Origin: Firmicutes bacterium CAG:124
Lineage (GTDB): Bacteria > Bacillota > Clostridia > Oscillospirales > Oscillospiraceae
Direction of reading: 5' to 3'
DNA: 36,150 nucleotides
NCBI GenBank assembly: GCA_000432135.1
Contig: HF990526.1
Location: 4,548-40,697, forward strand
Notes under the pieces: generated by a model
Told to the model about the DNA's origin: nothing
What the model saw: the letters and a program-made list of their open reading frames with translations, nothing else
The model's database searches: none
Shown here: one piece after another, positions 21,032-30,456 of the stretch
Position numbering within the stretch: position 1 is the first letter of the stretch
Layout: every line of letters begins with the position of its first letter
Position numbers and translations under genes: made by a program

Positions 21032-21088
21032 CAATATCGAACTGTTCAATATTGAATTAAATCATACACGAAAAATATGAAAAGTCAA
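21032..21088 (-). promoter_or_regulatory. Promoter and probable MarR operator
   Basis: On the minus strand TTGACT (21088-21083), a 16-base spacer and TATGAT (21066-21061). Over and downstream of the expected start point lie the perfect 12-bp palindrome TTCAATATTGAA (21045-21056) and the imperfect repeat ATATCGAA-CTG-TTCAATAT, which share half sites. This suits autorepression by the adjacent MarR protein. Confidence 0.75.
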
Positions 21089-21118
21089 GGAACGATTTGT
21101 GAACATTCCTTGACTTTT
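21080..21118. repeat. 13-bp inverted repeat overlapping the MarR promoter -35
   Basis: AAAAGTCAAGGAA (21080-21092) and TTCCTTGACTTTT (21106-21118) are perfect inverted repeats with a 13-base spacer. The left arm contains the -35 box of the MarR operon. It could be a + strand terminator or a second protein-binding site. Confidence 0.55.
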
Positions 21119-21180
21119 CGAAAGCCGAAAGCAGCATCCAAGGCTCCTCTTCCAAGGGAAGCAATCTGATATGCTGAACA

Positions 21181-21206
21181 CGCCCTGCGAGAAGCCTCGC
21201 AGGGCG
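21181..21206 (-). terminator. Hairpin ending the nucleoside transporter operon
   Basis: Perfect 11-bp stem CGCCCTGCGAG / CTCGCAGGGCG with a 4-base loop, 15 bases beyond the stop of the last permease gene on the minus strand. The following bases are not T-rich, so efficiency is uncertain. Confidence 0.6.
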
Positions 21207-21221
21207 CGTTGTGCGGTGCGG

Positions 21222-22253
21222 TTACCGTTCTTCGCGGAAGTACGGGATGCCGAGGGACTGAGGCGGCTGGTCTTCCTTTTTCTTGCGCATGGAGACCATG
21301 AGAAGAACGAGGATCGTGACCACGTAGGGGAGCATCTTGAACAGCTCCAGCGTGCTTCTGGACAGGCCGGGGATGTAGTTATACGCCCAGTAGAGAACGC
21401 CGAACAGATACGAACCCCAGATCGCGCGCAGAGATTTCCACGTTGCGAAGATGACCAGCGCGACGGCCAGCCAGCCGAGGGCTTCGATCGTGCCCTGGTT
21501 CTCCCAGGTGCCCTTGATGTAGTTCATGACGTAGTACGTGCCGCCGAGGCCGGAGATACCGGCGCCGATGCAGGTGGCAAGGTACTTGTACTTTGTGACG
21601 TTGATACCGGCAGCGTCAGCCGTGGCGGTATTTTCGCCGATGGCGCGCAGGCTCAGGCCCGTGCGGGTCTTCGACAGGAAGAACCAGATCGCAACGGCGA
21701 GGATGATCGCCACATAGGTCAAAAAGCCGTAGGAGAACAGGAGCGTGCCCAGACGGAGCTTGCCGGTGAAGCCGTCAAAGAAATTGACGAGGGAAAGCGA
21801 GTAGTTGCGGAATGCCTGCGAGGTCACGGCTACGGAGACCTGGCCGACGCCGCCGGCGAGCTTGTTGAGGCTCCCGCCGAAGAAGTTGCCGACGCCGGAG
21901 CCGAGGATCGTCAGGGTCAGGCCGGTGACGTTCTGGTTCGTGCGCAGCGTGATGGTCAGGAAGCTGTAGATGAGGCCGCCAAGCGCGGAGGCGAGGAACG
22001 ACGCGACGAGACACATAATGACGCACAGCGCCGCGCTCGGCTCGATCCCTGCGTTGACGCAGTAGACGTTTTCATACATGAACGTGGACGTCAGACCGGC
22101 GATGCCGCCGAAATACATGATACCGGGAACGCCGAGGTTGAGGTTGCCGGATTTCTCCGTGATGATCTCGCCGAGCGCGCCGAACATGATAACCGTGCCG
22201 AACACGATGGCAGAGTGCAGAAGGTCAGGGAATTTCAGCAAAAAATCTAACAT
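21222..22253 (-). CDS. Nucleoside-type ABC transporter permease (NupQ/YufQ-like)
   Basis: A 343-residue permease of the branched-chain amino acid/ribose (BPD_transp_2) type with eight to ten membrane segments. The stretches FGALGEIITEKSGNLNLGVPG and TGLSLRAIGENTATADAAGINV are typical of the second permease of BMP-family nucleoside importers. It ends in a charged tail. A strong AAGGAGGA lies before the ATG, 13 bases after the partner permease. Together with that permease and the double ATPase it makes the membrane pore of an importer, most likely for nucleosides by family. It is the last gene of the operon. Confidence 0.88.
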   Translation of the reverse strand: MLDFLLKFPDLLHSAIVFGTVIMFGALGEIITEKSGNLNLGVPGIMYFGGIAGLTSTFMYENVYCVNAGIEPSAALCVIMCLVASFLASALGGLIYSFLTITLRTNQNVTGLTLTILGSGVGNFFGGSLNKLAGGVGQVSVAVTSQAFRNYSLSLVNFFDGFTGKLRLGTLLFSYGFLTYVAIILAVAIWFFLSKTRTGLSLRAIGENTATADAAGINVTKYKYLATCIGAGISGLGGTYYVMNYIKGTWENQGTIEALGWLAVALVIFATWKSLRAIWGSYLFGVLYWAYNYIPGLSRSTLELFKMLPYVVTILVLLMVSMRKKKEDQPPQSLGIPYFREER

Positions 22254-22266
22254 ATTCAGCTCCTCC

Positions 22267-23382
<1,116 letters not shown>

Positions 23383-23388
23383 ACTCTA

Positions 23389-24912
23389 TTAACCTCCGAT
23401 CTTCGTCATCATCAAGCCGACGGCGTCCTTCGTGGTCTTGCGGCCGTCGACGATGCCGGAAACCTTGCCGCCGCACAGAACGAGAATGCGGTCGCACAGC
23501 TCAAGCAGAACGTCCAGATCCTCGCCGACATAGATGACACTGACGCCCTTCATCTTCTGCTCGGTCAGCAGATTGTAGATGACGTAGGACGTGTTGATGT
23601 CCAGACCGCGCACGGCGTAGGCCGTCATGAGAACAGCCGGGTTCTGCGCGATCTCGCGGCCGACGAGCACCTTCTGCACGTTGCCGCCGGAAAGACGGCG
23701 GATGGGCGTGCGATTGATATCCGGGGTGACGACCTCAAGATCGTCCACGATCTTCTGCGACAGGTCGCGCGGGAACTTGCGGTCGGTCAGCGGGCCCTTG
23801 CCGCGCCGGTAGGTGCGGAGCATGATGTTCTGAATGATGTTCATGCCGCCGACGAGGCCCATGCCGAACCGGTCCTCCGGGACGAAGGACAGCAGGAGGC
23901 CCTTGCGGATGATATCGAGCGGGTCCATGCCGTTGAGCAGACATTCGGTTCCGTCCGGCTCGATGTATGTAATTTTGCTGCCGGCCTCCAGCTTCTGCAG
24001 GCCGGAAATGGACTCAAGCAGCTCCTTCTGGCCGGAGCCTGCGATGCCCGCGATGCCGAGGATCTCGCCGCCCATGGCGGTGAAGGTCACGTCGTCGAGC
24101 ATCTTGACGCCTTCCTTGTTCTTGACGGTCAGGTGCTCGACCTTCAGGCGCTCGGTCTGGTTCTCGTTCAGCGGACGGTCAATGTTCAGGGAAACGGCCC
24201 GGCCGACCATCATGTCGGTCAGCGACTGCTGGGAAGCGGTGGCAGTGTCAGTATCGCCGATGTACTCGCCCTTGCGCAGAACGGCCACGCGGTCGGAGAC
24301 GGCAAGCACCTCATGCAGCTTGTGCGTGATGATGATGATCGCCTTGCCGTCCTTTTTCATGTTGCGCATGACGGTGAAGAGCTTTTCCGTCTCCTGCGGG
24401 GTCAGAACGGCGGTCGGCTCGTCGAGGATCAGGATATCCGCGCCGCGGTAGAGCACCTTGACGATCTCGACGGTCTGCTTCTGCGAGACGGACATCTCGT
24501 AGATCTTCTGGTTCGGGTCAATGTCGAAGCCATAGCGGTCGGCGATCTCGCGGACGGCCTTGGCAACAGCGGTTTTGTCCATCTTGCCCTTGTCGCCGGG
24601 CAGGCCCAGAATGATATTCTCGGCAGCCGTAAAGACGTCGACGAGCTTGAAATGCTGGTGGATCATGCCGATGTGCAGATCAAACGCGTCCTTCGGGGAG
24701 CGGATCTCCACTTCCTTCCCATCGACGAAGATCTGGCCCTCGTCCGGATAGTAGATGCCGGAGAGCATGTTCATAAGCGTGGTCTTGCCGCTGCCGTTTT
24801 CGCCCAGCAGGGACAGGATCTCACCCTTATGCAGCTCCAGACTGATCGATTTGTTCGCCACGACCTGTCCGAAGCGCTTGGTGATGTTTCTCAGTTCGAT
24901 TGCGTTTGCCAA
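23389..24912 (-). CDS. Nucleoside-type ABC transporter ATPase, double ATP-binding domain (NupO/YufO-like)
   Basis: About 507 residues with two fused ABC domains. The first has Walker A GENGSGKTT, Walker B LILDEPTAVLTPQE and the family signature MSVSQKQTVEI; the second has IAGSGQKELLESI in place of Walker A, LSGGNVQKVLVGREI and a degenerate Walker B (VLMTAYAVRGLDINT). This is the pattern of the RbsA/NupO ATPases of ribose and nucleoside importers. I favour the TTG at 24912 as start: AAAGGA stands 8 bases before it and the protein then begins (M)ANAIELRNITKRFGQ like relatives. The ATG at 24921 abuts that same site with no spacing, and an ATG at 24957 lies in the leader. No BMP lipoprotein (substrate-binding) gene is in the operon within the window. 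Confidence 0.9.
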   Translation of the reverse strand: MANAIELRNITKRFGQVVANKSISLELHKGEILSLLGENGSGKTTLMNMLSGIYYPDEGQIFVDGKEVEIRSPKDAFDLHIGMIHQHFKLVDVFTAAENIILGLPGDKGKMDKTAVAKAVREIADRYGFDIDPNQKIYEMSVSQKQTVEIVKVLYRGADILILDEPTAVLTPQETEKLFTVMRNMKKDGKAIIIITHKLHEVLAVSDRVAVLRKGEYIGDTDTATASQQSLTDMMVGRAVSLNIDRPLNENQTERLKVEHLTVKNKEGVKMLDDVTFTAMGGEILGIAGIAGSGQKELLESISGLQKLEAGSKITYIEPDGTECLLNGMDPLDIIRKGLLLSFVPEDRFGMGLVGGMNIIQNIMLRTYRRGKGPLTDRKFPRDLSQKIVDDLEVVTPDINRTPIRRLSGGNVQKVLVGREIAQNPAVLMTAYAVRGLDINTSYVIYNLLTEQKMKGVSVIYVGEDLDVLLELCDRILVLCGGKVSGIVDGRKTTKDAVGLMMTKIGG

Positions 24913-24955
24913 GCAAGTCATCCTTTCTGTCTTGGAATTCGCTCCGCTGTTTTGC

Positions 24956-25000
24956 AAAACGCCGCTTTCCGGCGGCGGTTTTGGCGAGTTCGCGGAAAGC
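24956..25000 (-). promoter_or_regulatory. Possible attenuator in the transporter leader
   Basis: On the minus strand CGCCGC-CGGAAA-GCGGCG followed by TTTT can form a small terminator (24977-24956). Its loop and right arm also pair with an upstream segment: GCTTTCCG (25000-24993) is the exact complement of CGGAAAGC (24971-24964). The two structures exclude each other, which is how leader attenuators work. The T tract is short and no known riboswitch aptamer is recognised. Confidence 0.4.
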
Positions 25001-25061
25001 CTGTTCTTCCAACGTTGAACGGAATTGAAAAAACAGGGAATCTCAGTTAAAAACTAAAGAT

Positions 25062-25090
25062 ATTCTATCATTTTGTGAAGAGATTGTAAA
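25062..25090 (-). promoter_or_regulatory. Promoter of the nucleoside transporter operon
   Basis: On the minus strand TTTACA (25090-25085), a 17-base spacer and TAGAAT (25067-25062). It gives a leader of about 140 bases before the ATPase start. The 25091-25180 stretch upstream is A/T-rich and shows no gene. Confidence 0.75.
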
Positions 25091-25181
25091 TACGCTTTCT
25101 GCAAAAAATACAAAAAAATATAGCAGGCCTAACAAATTTTTAGTCAGCATGCAAAACTTTTATGCAGTAAAGTGTACGCAG

Positions 25182-25224
25182 AAAGGCTCCCGTTGCCGCA
25201 CGCTGTACGACAATGGGAGCCTTT
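25182..25224 (-). terminator. Terminator after isocitrate dehydrogenase
   Basis: AAAGGCTCCCGTTG and CAATGGGAGCCTTT form a 14-bp stem (one G-T pair) 27 bases beyond the isocitrate dehydrogenase stop; on the minus strand it ends CCTTTCTG. Confidence 0.75.
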
Positions 25225-25250
25225 GGGAAAGTTTTGTTCGTTGGTCAGTC

Positions 25251-26456
25251 TCACGCTTCCATCCGCGCGCGAATGGCCTTCAAAAATGCCTCGCTCGTGA
25301 CCGGCGCGGGGCGTTCGCCCTCGACGAGGCCGGCGAGGTCGCCGGTCATGATGCCGGAGCGGATCGTGTCGAGGCTGGCCTGTTCGAGCCTGTCCGCGAA
25401 GGCTTCGAGCGCCGGAAGCTTATCCAGCTGGCCGCGCTTTTTCAGCGCGCCTGTCCACGCGAAGATCGTCGCCATCGGGTTGGTCGAGGTCTGTTCGCCC
25501 TTGAGGTAGCGGTAATAATGCTTCGTGACCGTGCCGTGCGCGGCCTCAAATTCTGTCGTGCCGTCCGGCGCGACGAGCACGGAGGTCATCATGGCAAGCG
25601 AGCCGAACGCCGTGGACACCATATCGCTCATCACGTCGCCGTCATAATTCTTGCAGGCCCAGATGAAGCCGCCCTCGCTGCGGATGACGCGGGCGACCGC
25701 GTCGTCGATCAGCGTGTAGAAATACCGCAGGCCAAGCGCCTCGAACTGCGTCCTATAGCTCTTCTCGTATTCTTCTTCAAAAATGCGCTTGAACGCGCCG
25801 TCATAGACCTTGGCAATGGTATCCTTGGTGGAGAACCAGAGATCCTGCTTCGTATCAATGGCATACTGGAAGCAGGCCCGCGCGAACGAGCGGATGCTGC
25901 TTTCCTTATTGTGTTCGCCCTGGAAGACGGCGGGGCCGTCGGTTTTCTGGACGAGAACGGTCTGCTCCCTGCCGGATGCGCCCTTGAAGGTCATGGTGCA
26001 TTCGCCGGGCTCGTCCGTCTCAAGGCTTACAGACTTATACACGTCGCCGTAGGCATGGCGGGCGATCGTGATCGGCTTTTTCCATGTGCGCACGACCGGC
26101 TTGATGGAATCCAGCAGAATGGGCGCGCGGAAAACCGTGCCGTCCAGAATGGAACGGATGGTGCCGTTCGGGCTTTTCCACATCTCGGTCAGCTGCGGAT
26201 ATTCGGCCATCCGCTGCGCGTTCGGCGTGATCGTCGCGCATTTGACGGCCACGCCGTATTTTCTGGTCGCCAGCGCCGCGTCGACCGTGACCTGATCGCG
26301 CGTCTCGTTGCGGTGCAGCAGGCCGAGGTCATAATATTCGGTCTTGAGATCAACAAACGGGCAGATCAGCTCGTCCTTGATCATCCGCCAGAGCACCCGC
26401 GTCATTTCGTCGCCGTCCATCTCGACGAGCGGCGTTTTCATCTGAATTTTTTCCAT
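25251..26456 (-). CDS. icd: NADP-dependent isocitrate dehydrogenase (eukaryote-like subfamily)
   Basis: A 401-residue enzyme that oxidises isocitrate to 2-oxoglutarate and CO2. The N-terminus (KTPLVEMDGDEMTRVLW) and the blocks CATITPN, KSPNGTIRSILDGTVFRAPI, KNYDGDVMSDMVSTAFGSLAMM and EFEAAHGTVTKHYYRYLKGEQTSTNP are those of the homodimeric, eukaryote-like NADP-IDH subfamily rather than E. coli Icd. The aspartates of YDGDVMSDM are the metal ligands known for the family. The gene is 16 bases downstream of the aconitase-type hydratase gene and read from GAAGGGA. The pair supplies 2-oxoglutarate for glutamate synthesis in organisms with an incomplete citric acid cycle. Confidence 0.95.
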   Translation of the reverse strand: MEKIQMKTPLVEMDGDEMTRVLWRMIKDELICPFVDLKTEYYDLGLLHRNETRDQVTVDAALATRKYGVAVKCATITPNAQRMAEYPQLTEMWKSPNGTIRSILDGTVFRAPILLDSIKPVVRTWKKPITIARHAYGDVYKSVSLETDEPGECTMTFKGASGREQTVLVQKTDGPAVFQGEHNKESSIRSFARACFQYAIDTKQDLWFSTKDTIAKVYDGAFKRIFEEEYEKSYRTQFEALGLRYFYTLIDDAVARVIRSEGGFIWACKNYDGDVMSDMVSTAFGSLAMMTSVLVAPDGTTEFEAAHGTVTKHYYRYLKGEQTSTNPMATIFAWTGALKKRGQLDKLPALEAFADRLEQASLDTIRSGIMTGDLAGLVEGERPAPVTSEAFLKAIRARMEA

Positions 26457-26472
26457 ATCGGTCCCTTCTCTC

Positions 26473-28707
26473 TTATCCGCGCTTGGCGTAGTAATTCATC
26501 AGGCAGCCGTCGAGCAGAATGTCCCGCTCGTCCGGCGTCAGGCCCTTTACGTGCAGCAGAAGCTCTGCTTTTTCGCCGGTCTGCCGCAGAACCTCCGCGG
26601 GGAAATCCTCACAGCCTTTCTCCAGCCGCTTCCGCACGTCCGGCACGAAGACCAGATCGCCCGGCGCATAGTCGAATGGCGTGCCTGCGTCCAGCGTGAA
26701 CGGCAGCATGCCCCAGTTGATGCAGTTGCTGCGGTAGCGCTTGGTGGCGAATTCATAGCAGATATTCGCAAGTCCGCCCAGAACCTTCTGGCAGGACGCG
26801 GCCTGCTCCCGCGCGGAGCCGTCGCCGGGCTTGTTGGCAAAGACACAGGAGCCAAGCTGTGTAACGCTCAGAAGTGTGTCCGCATCGCCGAAGCGCGCCA
26901 GCGCAGCGCGCAGCGTCTCTGATGCACAGCCGGATCTCCGTTTGGATTCTTCCTCGGCAATTTTCTTCGCGCGCGGCACATAATCCGGCACGCGGCGCGA
27001 AAGCGTAAACTCCGCCAGCCGCAGGGGGTTCGAGCGGTAGGACGACGTTTCGCCCGACGGGATCAGCTCGTCCGTCGTGGTCACGGGGTCATGAATGACG
27101 GCGGCAAGCTCAAGCAGAAGATTTTCACCCAGCTCATACGTTTTCGGCCAGTCCGTGATGTTCGGGCCCATGATGAGCGCTGTTTCCGGCTGCGGATGGC
27201 CGAAGCCGTGATAGACGCGGCGGGCATAGACCGTCTTGTCAAACTGGTACGGATGGCGTTCCGGGGTATAATCCAGCTCGTCCGCCGGGGTGATGCGGCC
27301 GCCGTTTCTGGCTGTTGCCGCAATGGAACGCGCGTCCATGAGGCACACGCCCGCAAACTGCCCTTCGCCGGGCTTTGAGCCCTCGCGGTTCGGGAAATTG
27401 CGCGTCGTGTGGCGAAGAGACAGGCCGTTGTTGGCCGGCACATCTCCCGCACCGAAGCACGGGCCGCAGAAGCTGGGCTTGATGATCGCACCGGTTTCCA
27501 GCAGCGACTCCGTCACGCCCATGCGCGTGAGCGCAAGGCTCACCGGGACGGACGTGGGATAAACGCTCATCGAGAAATAGCTGTCGCCGACCGATCCGCC
27601 GCGCAGGATCTGCGCCGCCTCGTCGATATTATCAAACATACCGCCCGCACAGCCCGCAATAATCCCCTGATCAGCCCAGACGCCGCCGTCGTGGATTTTG
27701 TCCAGAAGATGCACGTTGGCCTTCGGCCAGCGCCTTTTTGCCTCGGCCTCCACACCGGCCAGCAGTTCCTGCGCGTTCGCAAGGAAGTCACGGATGGTGT
27801 ACGCGTTCGACGGGTGGAACGGCAGCGCGATCATCGGCTCAAGCTGGCTGAGATCCAGCTCGATCATGCGGTCATAATACGCGCCATCCCCCGGCGACAG
27901 CTTTTTATACGCTTCGGGGCGGCCGTGAACTTCAAAAAACCGTTTCGTCTCCTCGTCCGTCTCCCAGATGGAGGACAGGCAGGTCGTCTCGGTCGTCATG
28001 ACGTCGATGCCGTTGCGGAAATCAATGGGCAGCTTCGCAATGCCGGGGCCTGCGAATTCCAGCACGCGGTTCTTGACGAAGCTGCTTGCGAATGTCGCCT
28101 TGACCAGTGCGATTGCCGCGTCGTGCGGGCCGACGCCCCGGCGGGGCGTTCCCGTCACATAGACCAGCACGACCTCGGGAAGCGGCGCGTCCCACGTGTG
28201 CCTCAAAAGCTGCTTGGCAAGCTCCGGCCCGCCCTCGCCGACGGCCATCGTGCCGAGCGCGCCGTAGCGCGTGTGCGAGTCAGAGCCTAAAATCATTGAC
28301 CCGCAGGCAGCCATCTGCTCGCGCGCGTAGGAATGAATGACGCTCTGGTTGGCGGGAACGTAAATGCCGCCGTATTTCTTTGCCGCGGACAGGCCGAAGA
28401 CGTGGTCGTCCTCGTTGATCGTGCCGCCGACGGCGCAAAGGCTGTTGTGGCAGTTCGTCAGCGCGTAGGGGAGTGGGAACTCCTTCATGCCGGAGGCCCG
28501 CGCCTGCTGGATGATGCCGACATAGGTGATATCGTGTGAAAGCATGGCGTCGAACCGGATGCGGAGCTGCCGCTCATCGCCGGACTGGTTGTGCGCCTGC
28601 AAAATGCGGTAGGCCATGGTGCGTCTGCGGCCCTCGTCCGGGGTGAGCGGCGCCGTCGGCTGCGGCACGCCGCCGCAGAGGAATACGCCGTGATCGGTCA
28701 GTTTCAT
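26473..28707 (-). CDS. Aconitase-family hydratase (probable aconitate hydratase)
   Basis: A 744-residue member of the aconitase superfamily, close to the E. coli YbhJ-type branch in length and layout. The conserved GSDSHTRYG substrate/active-site motif is near 140. Three cysteines suited to hold the [4Fe-4S] cluster are C353 (in IAGCAGGMFDN) and C414/C417 (in PSFCGPCFGAGD). The swivel domain with the YRSNCINWGMLPF segment, corresponding to the aconitase R-S-N-I-G-M-L-P motif, is present. With all cluster ligands in place it should be active, and its operon partner is isocitrate dehydrogenase, which strongly suggests citrate/isocitrate as substrate. Unlike the better known AcnA/AcnB proteins it is shorter, so homoaconitase-like side activity cannot be excluded. 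Confidence 0.85.
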   Translation of the reverse strand: MKLTDHGVFLCGGVPQPTAPLTPDEGRRRTMAYRILQAHNQSGDERQLRIRFDAMLSHDITYVGIIQQARASGMKEFPLPYALTNCHNSLCAVGGTINEDDHVFGLSAAKKYGGIYVPANQSVIHSYAREQMAACGSMILGSDSHTRYGALGTMAVGEGGPELAKQLLRHTWDAPLPEVVLVYVTGTPRRGVGPHDAAIALVKATFASSFVKNRVLEFAGPGIAKLPIDFRNGIDVMTTETTCLSSIWETDEETKRFFEVHGRPEAYKKLSPGDGAYYDRMIELDLSQLEPMIALPFHPSNAYTIRDFLANAQELLAGVEAEAKRRWPKANVHLLDKIHDGGVWADQGIIAGCAGGMFDNIDEAAQILRGGSVGDSYFSMSVYPTSVPVSLALTRMGVTESLLETGAIIKPSFCGPCFGAGDVPANNGLSLRHTTRNFPNREGSKPGEGQFAGVCLMDARSIAATARNGGRITPADELDYTPERHPYQFDKTVYARRVYHGFGHPQPETALIMGPNITDWPKTYELGENLLLELAAVIHDPVTTTDELIPSGETSSYRSNPLRLAEFTLSRRVPDYVPRAKKIAEEESKRRSGCASETLRAALARFGDADTLLSVTQLGSCVFANKPGDGSAREQAASCQKVLGGLANICYEFATKRYRSNCINWGMLPFTLDAGTPFDYAPGDLVFVPDVRKRLEKGCEDFPAEVLRQTGEKAELLLHVKGLTPDERDILLDGCLMNYYAKRG

Positions 28708-28750
28708 AGTATGTTCTCCCTTCTGTACAGGGTCTTTTTTCTTGGGATAT

Positions 28751-28779
28751 ACTTTATCACAGAAATGCGTTTTTGAAAA
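28751..28779 (-). promoter_or_regulatory. Probable promoter of the hydratase-icd operon
   Basis: On the minus strand TTTTCA (28779-28774), a 17-base spacer and TAAAGT (28756-28751), 44 bases before the hydratase ATG. Match to consensus is moderate. Confidence 0.5.
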
Positions 28780-28888
28780 GTGCTTCTGAAAAAATTCATA
28801 AATCCTGCAAATCCAGCAGAAAACTACCTGATATGCAGGACGTTTTGCAAGTATGCGCGATTATCCCGTCATTTTGTGCGAACCGTTC

Positions 28889-28917
28889 TTGCATTTTCTG
28901 CTTCCGTCCGGTATGAT
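28889..28917 (+). promoter_or_regulatory. Promoter of the pseudouridine synthase gene
   Basis: TTGCAT (28889-28894), a 17-base spacer and TATGAT (28912-28917), 28 bases before the ATG at 28946. Its presence also argues against the upstream in-frame ATG at 28853. Confidence 0.7.
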
Positions 28918-28945
28918 GGACAAAACAGACGGGAGGGACAGGCGG

Positions 28946-29581
28946 ATGGCGCAGTATTATATGCTTTACAAGCCGCGCGGACTGCTCACCGCGAAGCGCG
29001 ACGCGCGGCGGGAGACGGTCATGTCCTGCTTTCCGGAGGCGCTGCGCGAGATGCTGCACCCGGTCGGGCGGCTGGACAGGGATACGGAGGGGCTGCTGCT
29101 GTTTACGGACGACGGGATGCTCGACGTGCGCCTGCTCCGGCCCGAGCAGCACGTGGAAAAGGAATACGAGTACCGCGCATTCGGGTTACTTGACGAGACG
29201 GCCATGCGGCAGCTGGAGGAGGGCGTTTTGCTTTTGGAAGGGCAGCCGCCCTCGCTGCCTGCCCGCGCGCAGCTGCTTGCGCACACGAGCATCGGGGAAA
29301 GCGCGCCGTATCTGCCCGAGCGCTTCCGCGAGAAATACCTGAAAAACCCGGCCCGGCCCGTCACGGCCGGCAAGCTCTGGATCACGGAAGGGCGCAAGCA
29401 TCAGGTCAAGCTGATGATCAAAGCCGTGGGCGGGCATGTATTTTACTTAAAACGTCTCGCGATCGGCCCCGTCCGGCTGGACGAAGCGCTCCGCCCGGGC
29501 GAATACCGCCCGTTGACGGCGGAAGAGCTTGCCGCGCTTATGCCACCGGCGACCAGCGGCGGCGGTACTGCTGGGGCGTAG
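28946..29581 (+). CDS. RNA pseudouridine synthase, RsuA/RluE family without S4 domain
   Basis: A 211-residue pseudouridine synthase that isomerises a uridine in ribosomal RNA. It starts directly with the catalytic domain: MLYKPRGLLTAKRD at about 5-18, the catalytic GRLDRDTEGLLLFTDDG (Asp in the RLD triad, about residue 45), and the KxLWITEGRKHQVKLM motif typical of RsuA/RluB/RluE/RluF. The S4 RNA-binding domain that usually precedes this in RsuA and RluB is missing, as in RluE. The ATG at 28946 is taken because GGGAGG and a good promoter lie just upstream. The 3' end overlaps the convergent AraC gene by 44 bases. The modified site in rRNA cannot be told from sequence. Confidence 0.88.
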   Translation: MAQYYMLYKPRGLLTAKRDARRETVMSCFPEALREMLHPVGRLDRDTEGLLLFTDDGMLDVRLLRPEQHVEKEYEYRAFGLLDETAMRQLEEGVLLLEGQPPSLPARAQLLAHTSIGESAPYLPERFREKYLKNPARPVTAGKLWITEGRKHQVKLMIKAVGGHVFYLKRLAIGPVRLDEALRPGEYRPLTAEELAALMPPATSGGGTAGA

Positions 29582-30416
29582 CGCCTTCGCGGACGCGGAA
29601 GACACTGATAAAATAGCTGGTGTTCTCCATGCCGACGCGGTAGGCGACTTCGGATACCGGCAGGTCGGTCGCGCGCAGCAGTTCCTTGGCGCGGGTCAGG
29701 CGCAGGCGGGTCAGATACTCGCCGGGCGACTGGCCGAAATACCGCTGGAAGCTCCGCTGCAGGTGGTATTTGCTGATGTTATAGCGCGCCGAGAGCGTAT
29801 CGAGCGTGATTTTCTGCGCGTACTGCTCGTGCAGATACTGCCGCACTTTCTGCAAAACTGCGGGCACAGGCTGCGGGCGCTGCTGCGCCGCGCCGTGGAT
29901 CAGACCGCAGAGGATCGTCGTCATGAGCGCCGACGCGTCCAGATCGCGGCCCAGCCCGCCGCCGTCCTCCCCGGCCAGGGCCAGAAGTGCGCTCATCTGC
30001 GCGGACACCGGACTGTCGACCGGCAGCGACGCGGCTGCCCGCCCCTGCGTCTGCGACAAAAACGCCTGATAGTACGCATCCGCCGTTGCGCCGTAAAAAT
30101 GGAACCAGAGGACGTCCCACTGTCCCGCGTCCGGCGCAGTATAATAGTGCTGCGGCGCACGGCAGTCGATCCAGAAAAAGCTCCCGGCGGGAAGCCGGTA
30201 GGTTTCGCCGCCATATTCCAATATTCCGGCCCCGGAAAGCGTCAGCTTGACAAGATACGAATCCAGCTCCTTTCGGACGGTATAGTAATTTGCACCAGAA
30301 ATGAAATGCCCGGCCTCCTGCAAATACAGCAGCTTGTCGCGGGCAAACGCGCCCGCCGAGACGATCTTCCATTCGGACTCCGGCGTCATATCGAGATTGT
30401 AGTGCAGCACTTCCAT
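29538..30416 (-). CDS. AraC-family regulator, probable rhamnose-operon activator
   Basis: A 292-residue regulator with an N-terminal cupin-type sensing domain (about 20-160, including GAGILEYGGETYRLPAGSFFWIDC) and two C-terminal helix-turn-helix motifs (about 195-290): TLDTLSARYNISKYHLQRSFQRYFGQSPGEYL and VSEVAYRVGMENTSYFISVFRVREGATPQQYR. GGAGG precedes the ATG. It is divergent from rhaM-rhaA, so L-rhamnose is its likely inducer. Its last 44 bases overlap the 3' end of the pseudouridine synthase gene on the opposite strand. Confidence 0.9.
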   Translation of the reverse strand: MEVLHYNLDMTPESEWKIVSAGAFARDKLLYLQEAGHFISGANYYTVRKELDSYLVKLTLSGAGILEYGGETYRLPAGSFFWIDCRAPQHYYTAPDAGQWDVLWFHFYGATADAYYQAFLSQTQGRAAASLPVDSPVSAQMSALLALAGEDGGGLGRDLDASALMTTILCGLIHGAAQQRPQPVPAVLQKVRQYLHEQYAQKITLDTLSARYNISKYHLQRSFQRYFGQSPGEYLTRLRLTRAKELLRATDLPVSEVAYRVGMENTSYFISVFRVREGATPQQYRRRWSPVA

Positions 30417-30456
30417 TCGGCAGTCCTCCGCAAAACAGCAAGATATTGATATTTCA

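Noticed and set aside
24913..25090. Purine riboswitch before the nucleoside transporter
   Set aside because: The leader was read on the minus strand and lacks the conserved three-way junction sequences of the purine aptamer.
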